Positions 17,566-26,641 are shown, numbered from the stretch's first letter. The stretch is 64,000 nucleotides of DNA from Piscinibacter sp047602365 (GCA_047602365.1 JASGHM010000002.1:2108001-2172000); one strand, 5' to 3'. Made by a program: numbers and translations. Notes: a model not told the origin generated them from the letters alone.

Positions 17566-18138
17566 ATGACGATGAACAGGACCCTGATCGCGCTGCTCGC
17601 CGCCGGCCTGCTGGCGCTGCCGACGGCGCAGGCGCAGGACAAGGGCTCGGCCAAGCCGCCGGCAGCGCGTGCCGGTTATGCCGAGATCAGCTGGGACGAC
17701 CTGGTGCCCAAGGACTGGGACCCGCTGAAGCAGTTCAAGGACATGAACTTCGGCGTGCTCAACGACGCCGACCCGCGCGCCGCCGCGGCGCTGAAGAAGA
17801 TGCGCGAGGTGTGGGACAACGCGCCCACCAACAACGCGATGGACGGCCGCACGATCCGCATCCCCGGCTACGTGGTGCCGCTGGAGGAAGGCAAGAACGG
17901 CATGACCGAGTTCCTGCTGGTGCCCTACTTCGGCGCCTGCATCCACACGCCGCCGCCGCCGTCCAACCAGATCATCCACGTCAAGCCCAAGGAGCCCGCC
18001 AAGGGGCTGAAGTCGATGGACGCGGTGTGGATCGACGGCACGCTGAAGACGCTGCGCTCCGACACCTTCATGGGCGCCAGCGGCTATCGCATGGACGCGG
18101 TCGGCTTCGAGCGCTACGTCGAGAAGCCGGCGAAGTAG
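17566..18138 (+). CDS. DUF3299 periplasmic protein
   Basis: 190 residues with a Sec signal peptide (ALLAAGLLALPTAQAQ) and a DUF3299 core: ISWDDLVPKDWDPL, RIPGYVVPLE, and the segment LLVPYFGACIHTPPPPSNQI, where Cys and His could bind metal. It is the last gene of the zinc supercluster, 14 bases after the permease. A role in envelope zinc handling is inferred from the operon and from the related Pseudomonas set. Confidence 0.83.
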   Translation: MTMNRTLIALLAAGLLALPTAQAQDKGSAKPPAARAGYAEISWDDLVPKDWDPLKQFKDMNFGVLNDADPRAAAALKKMREVWDNAPTNNAMDGRTIRIPGYVVPLEEGKNGMTEFLLVPYFGACIHTPPPPSNQIIHVKPKEPAKGLKSMDAVWIDGTLKTLRSDTFMGASGYRMDAVGFERYVEKPAK

Positions 18139-18148
18139 CCTCGCCGGG

Positions 18149-18916
18149 TCACTTCAGCCCGTCCCACAGCAGCTTCGCGCCGGTCAGGAACATGCCGGCG
18201 TAGGCGAGCCGGTAGAACCAGCGCGAGTCGATGCGCTGCGTGGCCCGCACGCCCAGCCACACGCCGATCGGCGCCAGCGGCATCAGCACCAGCGAGGTCG
18301 CCATGTTGCGGACGTCGATCAGGCCCAGCCAGGCATAGGGAATCCACTTCGACAGGTTGACGGCGGCGAAGAACACCGCGGCGGTGGCCGCGTAGCGCAT
18401 CGGGTCCAGCCGCAGCGGCAGCACGTAGGCGTTGTACGGCGGGCTGCCGGCATGCGCAACGAAGCTGGTGAAGCCCGAGGCGATGCCGAGCACGAAGCCC
18501 AGCGGCTTCGGCGGCGGCGGGTGGTCGGCACGCGGCGGGAACAGCAGCCGCTGGGCCAGGAACAGCAGCGTCAACGCACCCACCACGGCCGCCACCGTCT
18601 TCGTGCCGAGCACGCCGAACAGCAGCGTGCCGACCACGGTGCCCAGCAGTCCGGCCGGCAGCAGCAGGCGCAGCAGCGCGGAGTCGCGGTGCCGCCACAG
18701 TTGCTGCAGCCCGGTGGCATCCATCACCGCCAGCAGCGGCAGCATGATCGCCGCCGCCTGCGGCACCGGCACCGCCAGCGCCATCAGCGGCACCGCCAGC
18801 GAGCCGAAGCCGCCGAGGAAGCCGCTCTTGGACAAGCCCATCATCAGCACCGCCGGCACGGCCACGGCATAGAAGGCCGGATCGTGGATCAGCGGCCAGT
18901 CATTCCATGCCGTCAT
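18149..18916 (-). CDS. TauE/SafE family sulfite/anion exporter
   Basis: 255 residues with about eight hydrophobic segments and the family's repeated pattern (GLSKSGFLGGFGSLAVPLMAL near the N-terminus and GIASGFTSFVAHAGSPP in the middle). These inner-membrane proteins export sulfite or other small organosulfur anions; the substrate is not defined. It converges on the DUF3299 gene with 10 bases between stops and diverges from DUF1841 with 17 bases between starts. Confidence 0.85.
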   Translation of the reverse strand: MTAWNDWPLIHDPAFYAVAVPAVLMMGLSKSGFLGGFGSLAVPLMALAVPVPQAAAIMLPLLAVMDATGLQQLWRHRDSALLRLLLPAGLLGTVVGTLLFGVLGTKTVAAVVGALTLLFLAQRLLFPPRADHPPPPKPLGFVLGIASGFTSFVAHAGSPPYNAYVLPLRLDPMRYAATAAVFFAAVNLSKWIPYAWLGLIDVRNMATSLVLMPLAPIGVWLGVRATQRIDSRWFYRLAYAGMFLTGAKLLWDGLK

Positions 18917-18933
18917 AGGGCGACAATTGTGCG

Positions 18934-19365
18934 ATGTTTGCCCCTTCCCAGAACGACGTGCGCCGCTTCTTCTGCGAGACGCACCGCAAGGCCCGCGACG
19001 GCAGCCCGCTGACGCCGATGGAGACCCTGGCCGCCGACTGGATCGCCGAGCACCCGGAGTACCACGCCGAGCTCGACGACCTGGACGCCGCGCTGGCCGC
19101 CGTCTACGAGGTGGAGGGCGGGCGCAGCAATCCGTTCCTGCACCTGTCCATGCACCTGACGATCAGCGAGCAGGTCTCGATCGACCAGCCGCGCGGCATC
19201 AAGCAGGCCTTCGTGCTGCTCGCCACCAAGCTCGACTCCGGGCACGAGGCGCAGCACCAGGTGATGGAGTGCCTGGGCGAGATGATCTGGGCTTCGCAGC
19301 GCAGCGGGCTGCCACCCGACGGCGAACGCTACCTCGAGTGCGTGCGGCGACGGGCGACGCGCTGA
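18934..19365 (+). CDS. DUF1841 family protein
   Basis: 143 residues matching DUF1841 throughout (MFAPSQNDVRRFF start, HPEYHAELDDLD, GRSNPFLHLSMHLTISEQ and DQPRGI). It is a small soluble protein of unknown function found widely in beta- and gammaproteobacteria. Several conserved histidines suggest a metal site, but nothing here proves one. It ends six bases before the convergent GGDEF-EAL gene. Confidence 0.82.
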   Translation: MFAPSQNDVRRFFCETHRKARDGSPLTPMETLAADWIAEHPEYHAELDDLDAALAAVYEVEGGRSNPFLHLSMHLTISEQVSIDQPRGIKQAFVLLATKLDSGHEAQHQVMECLGEMIWASQRSGLPPDGERYLECVRRRATR

Positions 19366-19371
19366 GCCTGC

Positions 19372-21483
19372 TCAGGACGCCGTGGCGGGCTGCGGCGCGC
19401 TGGGCCTGGCGGGCGGCTTGGCAGGCGCGGCGGCGCCAGCGCCGATGGACATCGGCTGGCTGGCGATCAGCGTGGTCTGGCGCGTCTCGCCGAACAGCGA
19501 ATTGCGGAACACCGAAGCCTCGCCCCGGTCACCGATCGCCCACAGCAGCAGCGCACGGGCCGACATCGGCTTGGCGAACAGGAAGCCCTGCAGCTCGTCG
19601 CAGCCCATCTCGGCGAGGATCTGGTGCTGGCGCGGGTTCTCCACGCCCTCGGCGACCACCTTCAGGCCCAGCGCATGGGCGAGCCCCAGCACCGCCTCGA
19701 CGACGGCACGGGCGTCGGGGCTGTGCTCCAGGTCCTGCACGAAGCTGCGGTCGATCTTCAGTTCCTCGGCCGGCAGCTTGCGCAGGTAGGCCAGGCTGGA
19801 ATAACCGGTGCCGAAATCGTCGATCGACAGGTGGACACCCAGTTCGCCGAGGCGCCGGAAGGTCTCCTGCGTCGCGCGGGTGTCCTCCATCGCCGCCGTC
19901 TCGGTGATCTCGCAGGTCAGCAGCGAGGGGCGGATGCGGTGGCGCTTCAGCGCCTCGGTGATGCGGTCGACGATGTCGTCCTGGCGCATCTGGTAGGCCG
20001 ACAGGTTGATCGCCACGCGCATGCGCAAGCCCTTCTCGCGCCAGGCACGGGCCTGGCGGCAGGCCGCCTCGATGACCCAGTCGCCCAGCGGGCCGATCAG
20101 CCCGGTGCGCTCGGCCAGCTGGATGAACTCGCCCGGCATCACCATGCCGAGCTTGGGATGGTTCCAGCGCAGCAGCGCCTCGGCAGCGGTGACCTTGCCG
20201 CTGCGTGCGTCGATCTTCGGCTGGAAGTACAGCTCCAGCTGGTCCTGTGCGATGGCACGCTTGAGGTCGCGCACCATCTCGAAGTTCTGCTTCGCGTCCT
20301 GGTCCATCTCCGGCGAGAAGAACGCGTGGCGCGTGCCGCCCGAGCGCTTGGCGGCATACATCGCGGCGTCGGCGCGTGCGATCAGCTTGCCGGCGCGGCA
20401 GCCGTCCGGGTACATCGCGATGCCCACCGAGCAGGAGATATTGACCTCGCGGTCCTCGACCTTGTAGGGCCGGCTGAGGATCTCGATCAGCGCGCGTGCC
20501 ACCTTGGCGACCGACTCCTGCGAGGAGATCGCCGGCATCAGCAGCAGGAACTCGTCGCCGCCGACACGTGCGGCCACGTCCGAGCCGCGGGTGATCGAGC
20601 GCATGCGCACGCCGACCTGTTCCAGCACGCGGTCGCCGCAGGCATGGCCGAAGGTGTCGTTGACCGGCTTGAAGCCGTCCAGGTCGATGAACAGCACGGC
20701 CATCTTGCCGCGCTTGGCATCGGCGCGCTTGGCCGCGGCGGCGAGGCGCTCCTCGAAGAACTGGCGCGTCGGCAGGCCGGTGAGCACGTCGGTAGTCACC
20801 GCGCCACGCACCGGGCGCTGCAACGCTTCGGCGGACACCGGGGCGCCACCGTGAACCAGGACCGCACGCAGCAGCGCGGCCAGGCAGGCCAGCACAGCGA
20901 ACACGGTGACCTCGTGCCAGGAGGTGACGGGCTGGGTCGGCTCGCTGGCCATGTAGCCGGTCAGCGCGAGCGCGACGATGCCCGAGGCCGCCAGCGCCGC
21001 GCTGCCCTGCTGCCAGACGGCCAGGCGCGGCTTGCGCGGGGGAACGAACAGCGCCACGCTGGCTGCCGTGAGCGTGATGATCATCACGCTGTCGCCGATC
21101 GGCAGTTCCAGCGGCAGCAGGCGGAACAGGCCGGGCAGCAGCAGCATCGCCATGCCGTAGGCGGCGGCGAGCGTGGCCAGGCCGGCCGCCAGCATCGTCG
21201 CGAGCGCACGGTGCGCCCAGGCCCGCGCAGTGGCCAGCGACAGGAAGGCCAGCGCCAGCGGCGGCAACCAGGCGAGAACGGAACGGGCGCCTTCGAACGC
21301 GACCAGCGTGCCCTCGACGTGCAGCATGTGAGCCGGCCACCACAGCGCGCAGGCCACCAGCAGCGCCGCCCCGGCGCGCACCGCGCGCGCCAGCGCCCGG
21401 GGTCGGCGGTCGGCGGCCGCGGCCATGCCGGCGGCCAGCCAAAGCAGCAAGGCAGTCACGACGAAGCAGGCAGCGACGAGCAT
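19372..21483 (-). CDS. Membrane-bound GGDEF-EAL cyclic-di-GMP protein
   Basis: 703 residues: seven or so hydrophobic segments in residues 1-212, a GGDEF domain with intact GGDEF (308-312) and an RxxD product-inhibition site five residues before it (299-302), then an EAL domain with EALLRW (435-440) and DDFGTGYSS intact, and a proline/alanine-rich tail. Both enzymatic signatures look complete, so either c-di-GMP synthesis or breakdown is possible. It lies downstream of the RR gene on the same strand with a 161-base gap containing a hairpin. The neighbouring chemotaxis cluster suggests a link to motility or biofilm control. Confidence 0.88.
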   Translation of the reverse strand: MLVAACFVVTALLLWLAAGMAAAADRRPRALARAVRAGAALLVACALWWPAHMLHVEGTLVAFEGARSVLAWLPPLALAFLSLATARAWAHRALATMLAAGLATLAAAYGMAMLLLPGLFRLLPLELPIGDSVMIITLTAASVALFVPPRKPRLAVWQQGSAALAASGIVALALTGYMASEPTQPVTSWHEVTVFAVLACLAALLRAVLVHGGAPVSAEALQRPVRGAVTTDVLTGLPTRQFFEERLAAAAKRADAKRGKMAVLFIDLDGFKPVNDTFGHACGDRVLEQVGVRMRSITRGSDVAARVGGDEFLLLMPAISSQESVAKVARALIEILSRPYKVEDREVNISCSVGIAMYPDGCRAGKLIARADAAMYAAKRSGGTRHAFFSPEMDQDAKQNFEMVRDLKRAIAQDQLELYFQPKIDARSGKVTAAEALLRWNHPKLGMVMPGEFIQLAERTGLIGPLGDWVIEAACRQARAWREKGLRMRVAINLSAYQMRQDDIVDRITEALKRHRIRPSLLTCEITETAAMEDTRATQETFRRLGELGVHLSIDDFGTGYSSLAYLRKLPAEELKIDRSFVQDLEHSPDARAVVEAVLGLAHALGLKVVAEGVENPRQHQILAEMGCDELQGFLFAKPMSARALLLWAIGDRGEASVFRNSLFGETRQTTLIASQPMSIGAGAAAPAKPPARPSAPQPATAS

Positions 21484-21624
21484 CGGGCGGGGTGTCCGTT
21501 CTGTTTCTTCTTGGGACGCGGCAGACCGCGATCGCGATCTTCAGGCTTTCGGCCGCCGCGGCGATCACTTAATGCGCAGCAATCCGGCGCGTGCGTGACG
21601 CACGCCGCACCCTGCGGCCAGGAG

Positions 21625-21640
21625 TCCCCGGAGCCGGGGA
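21625..21640 (-). terminator. Short GC hairpin after the NarL-type regulator
   Basis: TCCCCGG (21625-21631) and CCGGGGA (21634-21640) form a 7-bp stem ending five bases downstream of the regulator's stop on the minus strand. There is no T-tract. It may weaken read-through into the GGDEF-EAL gene. Confidence 0.35.
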
Positions 21641-21644
21641 GGCC

Positions 21645-22295
21645 TCAGTGCCCGACCAGGCCGTGACGGATCGCGTAGACCGTCATCTCGGAGTTGTTCG
21701 CCAGCGACAGCTTCTCGAGCACCCGCGCCCGGTAGACGCTGACCGTCTTCGGGCTCAGCTTGAGCTCCTCGGCGATGTCCGACAGGCGCTTGCCGGAAGC
21801 GATCAGCACCAGCGTCTGCAGTTCGCGGTCGGACAGCTTCTCGTGCGAGTTCTCGACCACCGGCGCGGTCAGGCTCTCGACCAGCATCTGCGCGATTTCC
21901 GGTGTGACGTACTTGCGCCCCTGCGAGACGGTACGCACCGCGGTGACCAGCAAGGCCGGGTCGCCGCCCTTGTTGACGTAGCCGAAGGCGCCGGCGCGCA
22001 GCGCGCGGATCGCGTACTGGTCCTCCGGGTACATCGAGACCACCAGCACGCGCATCGGCAGGCCCTCGTCCTTCAGCACGTGCAGCACGTCCAGGCCGCT
22101 GCGGCCGCCGGGCAGGTTGATGTCCAGCACCAGCACGTCGCAGCTGTGGTTGCGCAGCAGCGTGCGCAGTTCGCCGTAGTCGCCCGCCTCGCCGACCACC
22201 TCGATGTCCGGCGCATCCGACAGCGTGTCGCGGATGCCGCGGCGGATCAGCGCATGGTCGTCGCAGAGTATGACTTTGATCACAGCGTGCCCCAT
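21645..22295 (-). CDS. NarL/FixJ-type response regulator
   Basis: 216 residues: receiver domain (CDDHALIRRG, phosphoacceptor Asp58 in VLVLDINLPGG, Lys in YVNKGG) and a LuxR-type HTH (LSDRELQTLVLIASGKRLSDIAEEL). ATG at 22295 overlaps the kinase gene by 16 bases; GTG at 22283 is an alternative start. It is the obvious partner of the upstream receiver-kinase. It resembles the UvrY/NarL group of regulators. Confidence 0.88.
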   Translation of the reverse strand: MGHAVIKVILCDDHALIRRGIRDTLSDAPDIEVVGEAGDYGELRTLLRNHSCDVLVLDINLPGGRSGLDVLHVLKDEGLPMRVLVVSMYPEDQYAIRALRAGAFGYVNKGGDPALLVTAVRTVSQGRKYVTPEIAQMLVESLTAPVVENSHEKLSDRELQTLVLIASGKRLSDIAEELKLSPKTVSVYRARVLEKLSLANNSEMTVYAIRHGLVGH

Positions 22296-23425
22296 TGCGA
22301 AGGATCGTCCGGTTCGTGCACCGGGGCCGCCGGCACCTGCTCGAGCTCCGACGACGGGTTCAAGGGTACCGACAGTATCAGTGTGGTGCCGGCCGGCCCG
22401 CTGGACAGGTCGACCCAGCCGCCGACCGTGCCGGCGCGCTCGTGCAGGCCGCGGATGCCGAACGAGCGTGCCTTGGCCAGGTCTTGCTGCGACAGCCCGC
22501 GGCCGTTGTCGCTGATCTCCAGCGACATCACGCCGCCGGCCAGCGACAGGTCGATCTGCACCCGCGTCGCCTGCGCGTGCTTGGTGATGTTGGTGAGCGC
22601 CTCCTGCGCGGTGCGGTAGGCCACCAGCGGCACGCCGGCCGGCCACTCCGGCGTGTGCGACGGAATGCGCACCTCGCAGGAGATGCCGGTGCGCTTCTCG
22701 AAACGCGAGGCGATCCACTGCAGCGCCGCCACCAGGCCCTGCTCGAGGATGGCCGGGCGCAGGTTGTGCATGATGCGCTTGCTCGACTCGATGGCCAGCG
22801 TCACCGTTTCCAGCGCCGACTGCACGCGCAGCCTGACGCCGGCGTCGGTGGTGTGGCGGGCGATCCAGGCCAGGTCGAACTTCAGCGCGGTCAAGGAGCC
22901 GCCGACGTCGTCGTGGATCTCGCGGGCGATCGCGGCACGCTCCTGCTCGATGCTGGTCTGCAGGTGCTGGGCCAGCTCGCGCAGGCGCTGCTTGGACTTG
23001 CCGAGTTCGCGGTCGGCGCGCTGGCGGGCGTGGCGGGTCTCCATCGCCTCCACCGCGTGCATCAGCGCCGGCACCAGCCGCGCCAGGTTGTTCTTCAGCA
23101 GGTAGTCGCTGGCGCCGTTGCGCATCGCCTCGACGGCCGTGTCCTCGCCGATCTCGCCGGACACCAGTATGAAAGGAATGTCGCGGCCGCTGGCCTTCAG
23201 CAGGTCCAGCGCGACCAGGCCGGAGAAGCCCGGCAGGTTGAAGTCGGACAGCACCACGTCCCAGTCCTGCTCGAGCGCGGCCAGAAAGGCGGCCTCGGAG
23301 TCGATGCGCAGTGCCTGCACCTCCAGCCCGCCGCGACGCAGGTGGGCGAGGGTCAGTTCATGGTCGAGCGGCGAATCCTCGAGATGAAGCACGCGCAACA
23401 CATGGTCCAGGAGTGGGGCCGCCAT
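22280..23425 (-). CDS. Soluble histidine kinase with N-terminal receiver domain
   Basis: 381 residues with no membrane segment: an N-terminal receiver (Asp61 in VVLSDFNLPG), a coiled coil (about 125-165), a HisKA_3 dimerisation box with phosphoacceptor His171 (AREIHDDVGGSLTALKFDL) and an HATPase_c domain (DNGRGL, GIRGLHERAG), as in NarX/DegS-type kinases. A cytosolic REC-kinase implies that another kinase feeds it, making a relay that ends on the neighbouring NarL-type regulator. The gene diverges from the chemotaxis cluster with a 143-base shared upstream region. Confidence 0.87.
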   Translation of the reverse strand: MAAPLLDHVLRVLHLEDSPLDHELTLAHLRRGGLEVQALRIDSEAAFLAALEQDWDVVLSDFNLPGFSGLVALDLLKASGRDIPFILVSGEIGEDTAVEAMRNGASDYLLKNNLARLVPALMHAVEAMETRHARQRADRELGKSKQRLRELAQHLQTSIEQERAAIAREIHDDVGGSLTALKFDLAWIARHTTDAGVRLRVQSALETVTLAIESSKRIMHNLRPAILEQGLVAALQWIASRFEKRTGISCEVRIPSHTPEWPAGVPLVAYRTAQEALTNITKHAQATRVQIDLSLAGGVMSLEISDNGRGLSQQDLAKARSFGIRGLHERAGTVGGWVDLSSGPAGTTLILSVPLNPSSELEQVPAAPVHEPDDPSQWGTL

Positions 23426-23486
23426 CCGTGAAGTATGCCGCGCCGGCGAGGCCGGAGATGCGCGGGAAATGCCGCTGAGATCGCCC

Positions 23487-23513
23487 TAATGAAAAGTGAC
23501 GCGCTGCCGAAAA
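23487..23513 (+). promoter_or_regulatory. Sigma-28 (FliA)-like promoter for the chemotaxis cluster
   Basis: TAATGAAA (23487-23494), an 11-base spacer and GCCGAAAA (23506-23513) fit the FliA pattern TAAAGTTT-N11-GCCGATAA with one mismatch in the -10 half and a weaker -35 half. It lies 55 bases before the first chemotaxis ATG, in the right orientation. Confidence 0.6.
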
Positions 23514-23568
23514 TGCCTTGAGTCCCCGGCTTCGTGACCGGGGCGCCAGAACATTTCGCGGAGCAACG

Positions 23569-24030
23569 ATGCCAGACCGCCTTTCGATGGATCCCGGCGG
23601 GGGAAGCCCCCTGCCCCTGATGGCTGCCGCCGACATCCAGGACAACCTGATGACGGCGAGCAACGACCTCGAACGGCTGCAGCGCCTGCTCAGCGATGCC
23701 AGCGAGGCGCTGCTCGGCCACTTCTACGGCGCCTCCGGGCAGCTCAACCACCTGCTGCACACGATGGCGCAGCACCCCGAGCTGAACACCCGCGAGCTGC
23801 ACGACGCGATGCAGCACATGGCCGGCGCGATCACCGCGATGCAGTTCCAGGACATGGCCTCGCAGCTGATCACCCACACCAACACCCGGCTGCGCAGTTG
23901 CGCCGACCGGCTGGCCGCCGAGGCGATGGGCGACGACGAGGACGGCGCGGCCGTCATCGAGGTCGCCCCGCTCAGACCGAATCCCGTGACGCAGGACGAG
24001 ATGGACGCAGGGTCCGTCGAGCTGTTCTGA
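23569..24030 (+). CDS. Helical chemotaxis-associated protein, possibly CheZ-like
   Basis: 153 residues, almost all predicted helix with heptad-like spacing. It contains AITAMQFQDMASQLITHTN, which resembles the QFQD helix of CheZ-type phosphatases. The C-terminus is acidic and ends VELF. It is the first gene after the FliA-like promoter and precedes cheY by 62 bases, where a CheY-P phosphatase would make sense. I do not see a full CheZ signature, so the function is tentative. Confidence 0.55.
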   Translation: MPDRLSMDPGGGSPLPLMAAADIQDNLMTASNDLERLQRLLSDASEALLGHFYGASGQLNHLLHTMAQHPELNTRELHDAMQHMAGAITAMQFQDMASQLITHTNTRLRSCADRLAAEAMGDDEDGAAVIEVAPLRPNPVTQDEMDAGSVELF

Positions 24031-24092
24031 CCCTGCCGCCATTCAAGAAAACCGACAACCTCCCGAAATCCACTCGTTACCTGGAGCCCGAC

Positions 24093-24455
24093 ATGCATTC
24101 AATCCTCGCTGTGGACGACTCGGCCTCGATGCGCCAGATGGTCTCGTTCACGCTCAAGAGCGCCGGCTACAACGTCGTTGAAGCCGTCGACGGCCAGGAC
24201 GCCTGGGAGAAGGCCGGCTCCCGCGACTTCGACCTGGTGCTGACCGACCAGAACATGCCGCGCCTGGACGGCATCGGCCTGACCAAGAAGCTTCGTGACA
24301 ACCCGAAGTTCAAGGCCACGCCGATCCTGATCCTGACCACCGAATCCAGCGACCAGATGAAGCAGGCCGGCCGCAGCGCCGGCGCCACCGGCTGGCTGGT
24401 CAAGCCCTTCGACCCGACCAAGCTGCTCGAGGTCATCAAGAAGGTGATCCGCTGA
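24093..24455 (+). CDS. cheY: Chemotaxis response regulator CheY
   Basis: 120-residue single receiver domain: acidic pair DD (8-9), phosphoacceptor Asp52 (VLTDQNMPRLDG), Thr82/83 and Lys104 (WLVKPF). It has no output domain and sits directly before cheA. The VDDSASMRQMV start is typical of CheY proteins in the cheY-cheA-cheW gene order of Burkholderiales. It would carry the signal from CheA to the flagellar switch. Confidence 0.92.
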   Translation: MHSILAVDDSASMRQMVSFTLKSAGYNVVEAVDGQDAWEKAGSRDFDLVLTDQNMPRLDGIGLTKKLRDNPKFKATPILILTTESSDQMKQAGRSAGATGWLVKPFDPTKLLEVIKKVIR

Positions 24456-24495
24456 GGGCGCTTCGCGCAGACAAGAAACACGGGAGCACGACCCC

Positions 24496-26610
24496 ATGGC
24501 CGAGATGACTTCGGAAGGCGCGAACGCAGGCGCCGGCATCGACCTGAGCCAGTTCTATCAGGTCTTCTTCGAGGAAGCGGGCGAGAACCTCGACCGCATG
24601 GAACAGCTTCTGCTGGAGGTCGACATCGAGGCGGCCGACGACGAGGAGCTGAACTCGATCTTCCGCTGCGCGCACTCCGTGAAGGGTGGCGCGGCAACCT
24701 TCGGCTTCTCCGACGTCGCCGAACTGACCCACCAGATGGAGACGCTGCTCGACAAGCTGCGCCGCCACGAACTCGCGCCGAGCGCGCCGATGGTCGACGT
24801 GCTGCTGGCCTCCGGCGACGCGCTGCGCGCCCAGCTGGCGCGCCACCAGGGCGGCGGCGGCGACGAGGTCGACACCACCGAACTGCTGGCCAGCATCCGC
24901 GCGCTGGTCGCCGGCGAAGCGCTGGCCGCGCCGGTCAGCGCCGCGCCGGTCAAGGCCGCCGCGCCGGCACCGGCTCCGGTGGCCGCGCCGTCGGGCCCGC
25001 AGGCCCGTGGGCTGGAGCTGCGCGTCGGCCCGCTCGACCAGCCGGCGATGGCCGACAACCTGATCGAGCTGTTCAAGGAGATCACCGACCTCGGCACGAT
25101 CGAGCCGATCGACGGCGGTCAGTCCAGCGACGGCATGCGTCGCTTCAAGATCACGACGACCAGCAGCGACAGCGACCTGCTGGACCTGTTCACCTTCCAC
25201 GTGCCGCGCGAGGCAGTGGCCCTGCTGCCGCTCGGCCCGGGCTACGGCTTCCACGCCGGTGCGCCGGGCGCGCCGGCGGAAGAGCCTGCCGATCCGGGCT
25301 ACGGCTTCTTCGACGATGCCCCGGGCGCGCCCAACGGCGCCGCGCCCACCGCCGAATCGAGCGCCACCGCGGCCCCGGCCGTCGTCGCGCCGAAGCCGGC
25401 CGCGCGCCCCGCCCCGAAGGCCGACAAGCCGTCGGCGTCGACCGCCGAGGCCTCGACGCTGCGTGTCTCGGTCGAGAAGGTCGACCAGCTGATCAACCTG
25501 GTCGGCGAGCTCGTCATCACCCAGGCCATGCTGGCGCAGAACAGCAAGGGCGTCGATGCCGGCCTGTACCAGCAGCTGGCCTCCGGCCTTGCCGACCTCG
25601 AGCGCAACACGCGGGACCTGCAGGAATCGGTGATGTCGATCCGCATGATTCCGATGTCGGTGGTGTTCAACCGCTTCCCGCGCATGCTGCGCGACCTCGC
25701 CGCCAAGCTCGGCAAGAAGGTCGACTTCGTGACGAACGGCGAGGCCACCGAACTGGACAAGGGCCTGGTCGAGAAGATCACCGACCCGCTGACCCACCTG
25801 GTGCGCAACAGCTGCGACCACGGCATCGAGATGCCGGCCGAGCGACTCGCCAAGGGCAAGCCCGAGCAGGGCACCATCACGCTGTCCGCCTCGCACCAGG
25901 GCGGCTCGATCGTCATCGAGGTGCGCGACGACGGCAAGGGCCTGTCGCGCGACAAGCTGCTGAAGAAGGCCCGCGAGAAGGGCATCGACGCGCCGGACTC
26001 GATGACCGACCAGGAGGTCTGGAGCCTGATCTTCGCGCCGGGCTTCTCCACCGCCGAGGTGGTGACCGACGTGTCAGGCCGCGGCGTCGGCATGGACGTG
26101 GTGAAGAAGAACATCACCTCGCTGGGTGGCACCGTCGAGATCGACTCCGCCGAAGGCTACGGCATGAGCGTCAAGGTGCGCCTGCCGCTGACGCTGGCGA
26201 TCATGGACGGCATGAGCGTGGGCGTCGGCGAGGAGTGCTACATCCTGCCGCTGTCCAGCGTGGTCGAGTCGTTCCAGGTGCAGCCGGGAATGATCCGCAC
26301 GATCGGCAACAGCGGCCGCGTGGTCGAGGTGCGCGACGAGTACATGCCGGTGCTCGAGCTCGAGCAGGTCTTCAACGTTCCGCGCTTCGACTTCGAGAAC
26401 GTCAGCGCGATCATGGTCGTGGTGGAAGCCGAGGGCGGACGCGTCGCGCTGCTCGTCGACGAACTGCTCGGCCAGCAGCAGGTCGTGGTGAAGAACCTGG
26501 AGGCCAACTACCGCCGCGTCGACGACGTGTCGGGGGCCACCATCATGGGCGACGGTCGTGTCGCGCTGATCCTGGACGTCGGCAGCCTGGTGCGCCGGTC
26601 GCGCCATTGA
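24496..26610 (+). CDS. cheA: Chemotaxis histidine kinase CheA
   Basis: 704 residues. Hpt domain with phosphorylated His60 (FRCAHSVKGGAATFGF), an Ala/Pro-rich linker, a second small domain (about 172-248), a linker with two copies of a PGYGF...APGAP element (about 248-280), then dimerisation, HATPase (HLVRNSCDHGIE, DDGKGLS, GRGVGMDVVKKN) and a C-terminal CheW-like domain (MSVGVGEECYILPLSSVVESF). All kinase motifs look intact. It follows cheY by 40 bases and precedes the first MCP by 31. Length is within the CheA range. Confidence 0.93.
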   Translation: MAEMTSEGANAGAGIDLSQFYQVFFEEAGENLDRMEQLLLEVDIEAADDEELNSIFRCAHSVKGGAATFGFSDVAELTHQMETLLDKLRRHELAPSAPMVDVLLASGDALRAQLARHQGGGGDEVDTTELLASIRALVAGEALAAPVSAAPVKAAAPAPAPVAAPSGPQARGLELRVGPLDQPAMADNLIELFKEITDLGTIEPIDGGQSSDGMRRFKITTTSSDSDLLDLFTFHVPREAVALLPLGPGYGFHAGAPGAPAEEPADPGYGFFDDAPGAPNGAAPTAESSATAAPAVVAPKPAARPAPKADKPSASTAEASTLRVSVEKVDQLINLVGELVITQAMLAQNSKGVDAGLYQQLASGLADLERNTRDLQESVMSIRMIPMSVVFNRFPRMLRDLAAKLGKKVDFVTNGEATELDKGLVEKITDPLTHLVRNSCDHGIEMPAERLAKGKPEQGTITLSASHQGGSIVIEVRDDGKGLSRDKLLKKAREKGIDAPDSMTDQEVWSLIFAPGFSTAEVVTDVSGRGVGMDVVKKNITSLGGTVEIDSAEGYGMSVKVRLPLTLAIMDGMSVGVGEECYILPLSSVVESFQVQPGMIRTIGNSGRVVEVRDEYMPVLELEQVFNVPRFDFENVSAIMVVVEAEGGRVALLVDELLGQQQVVVKNLEANYRRVDDVSGATIMGDGRVALILDVGSLVRRSRH

Positions 26611-26641
26611 CCGTCCAACCGACGGATTGCGGAGCTGAGGA

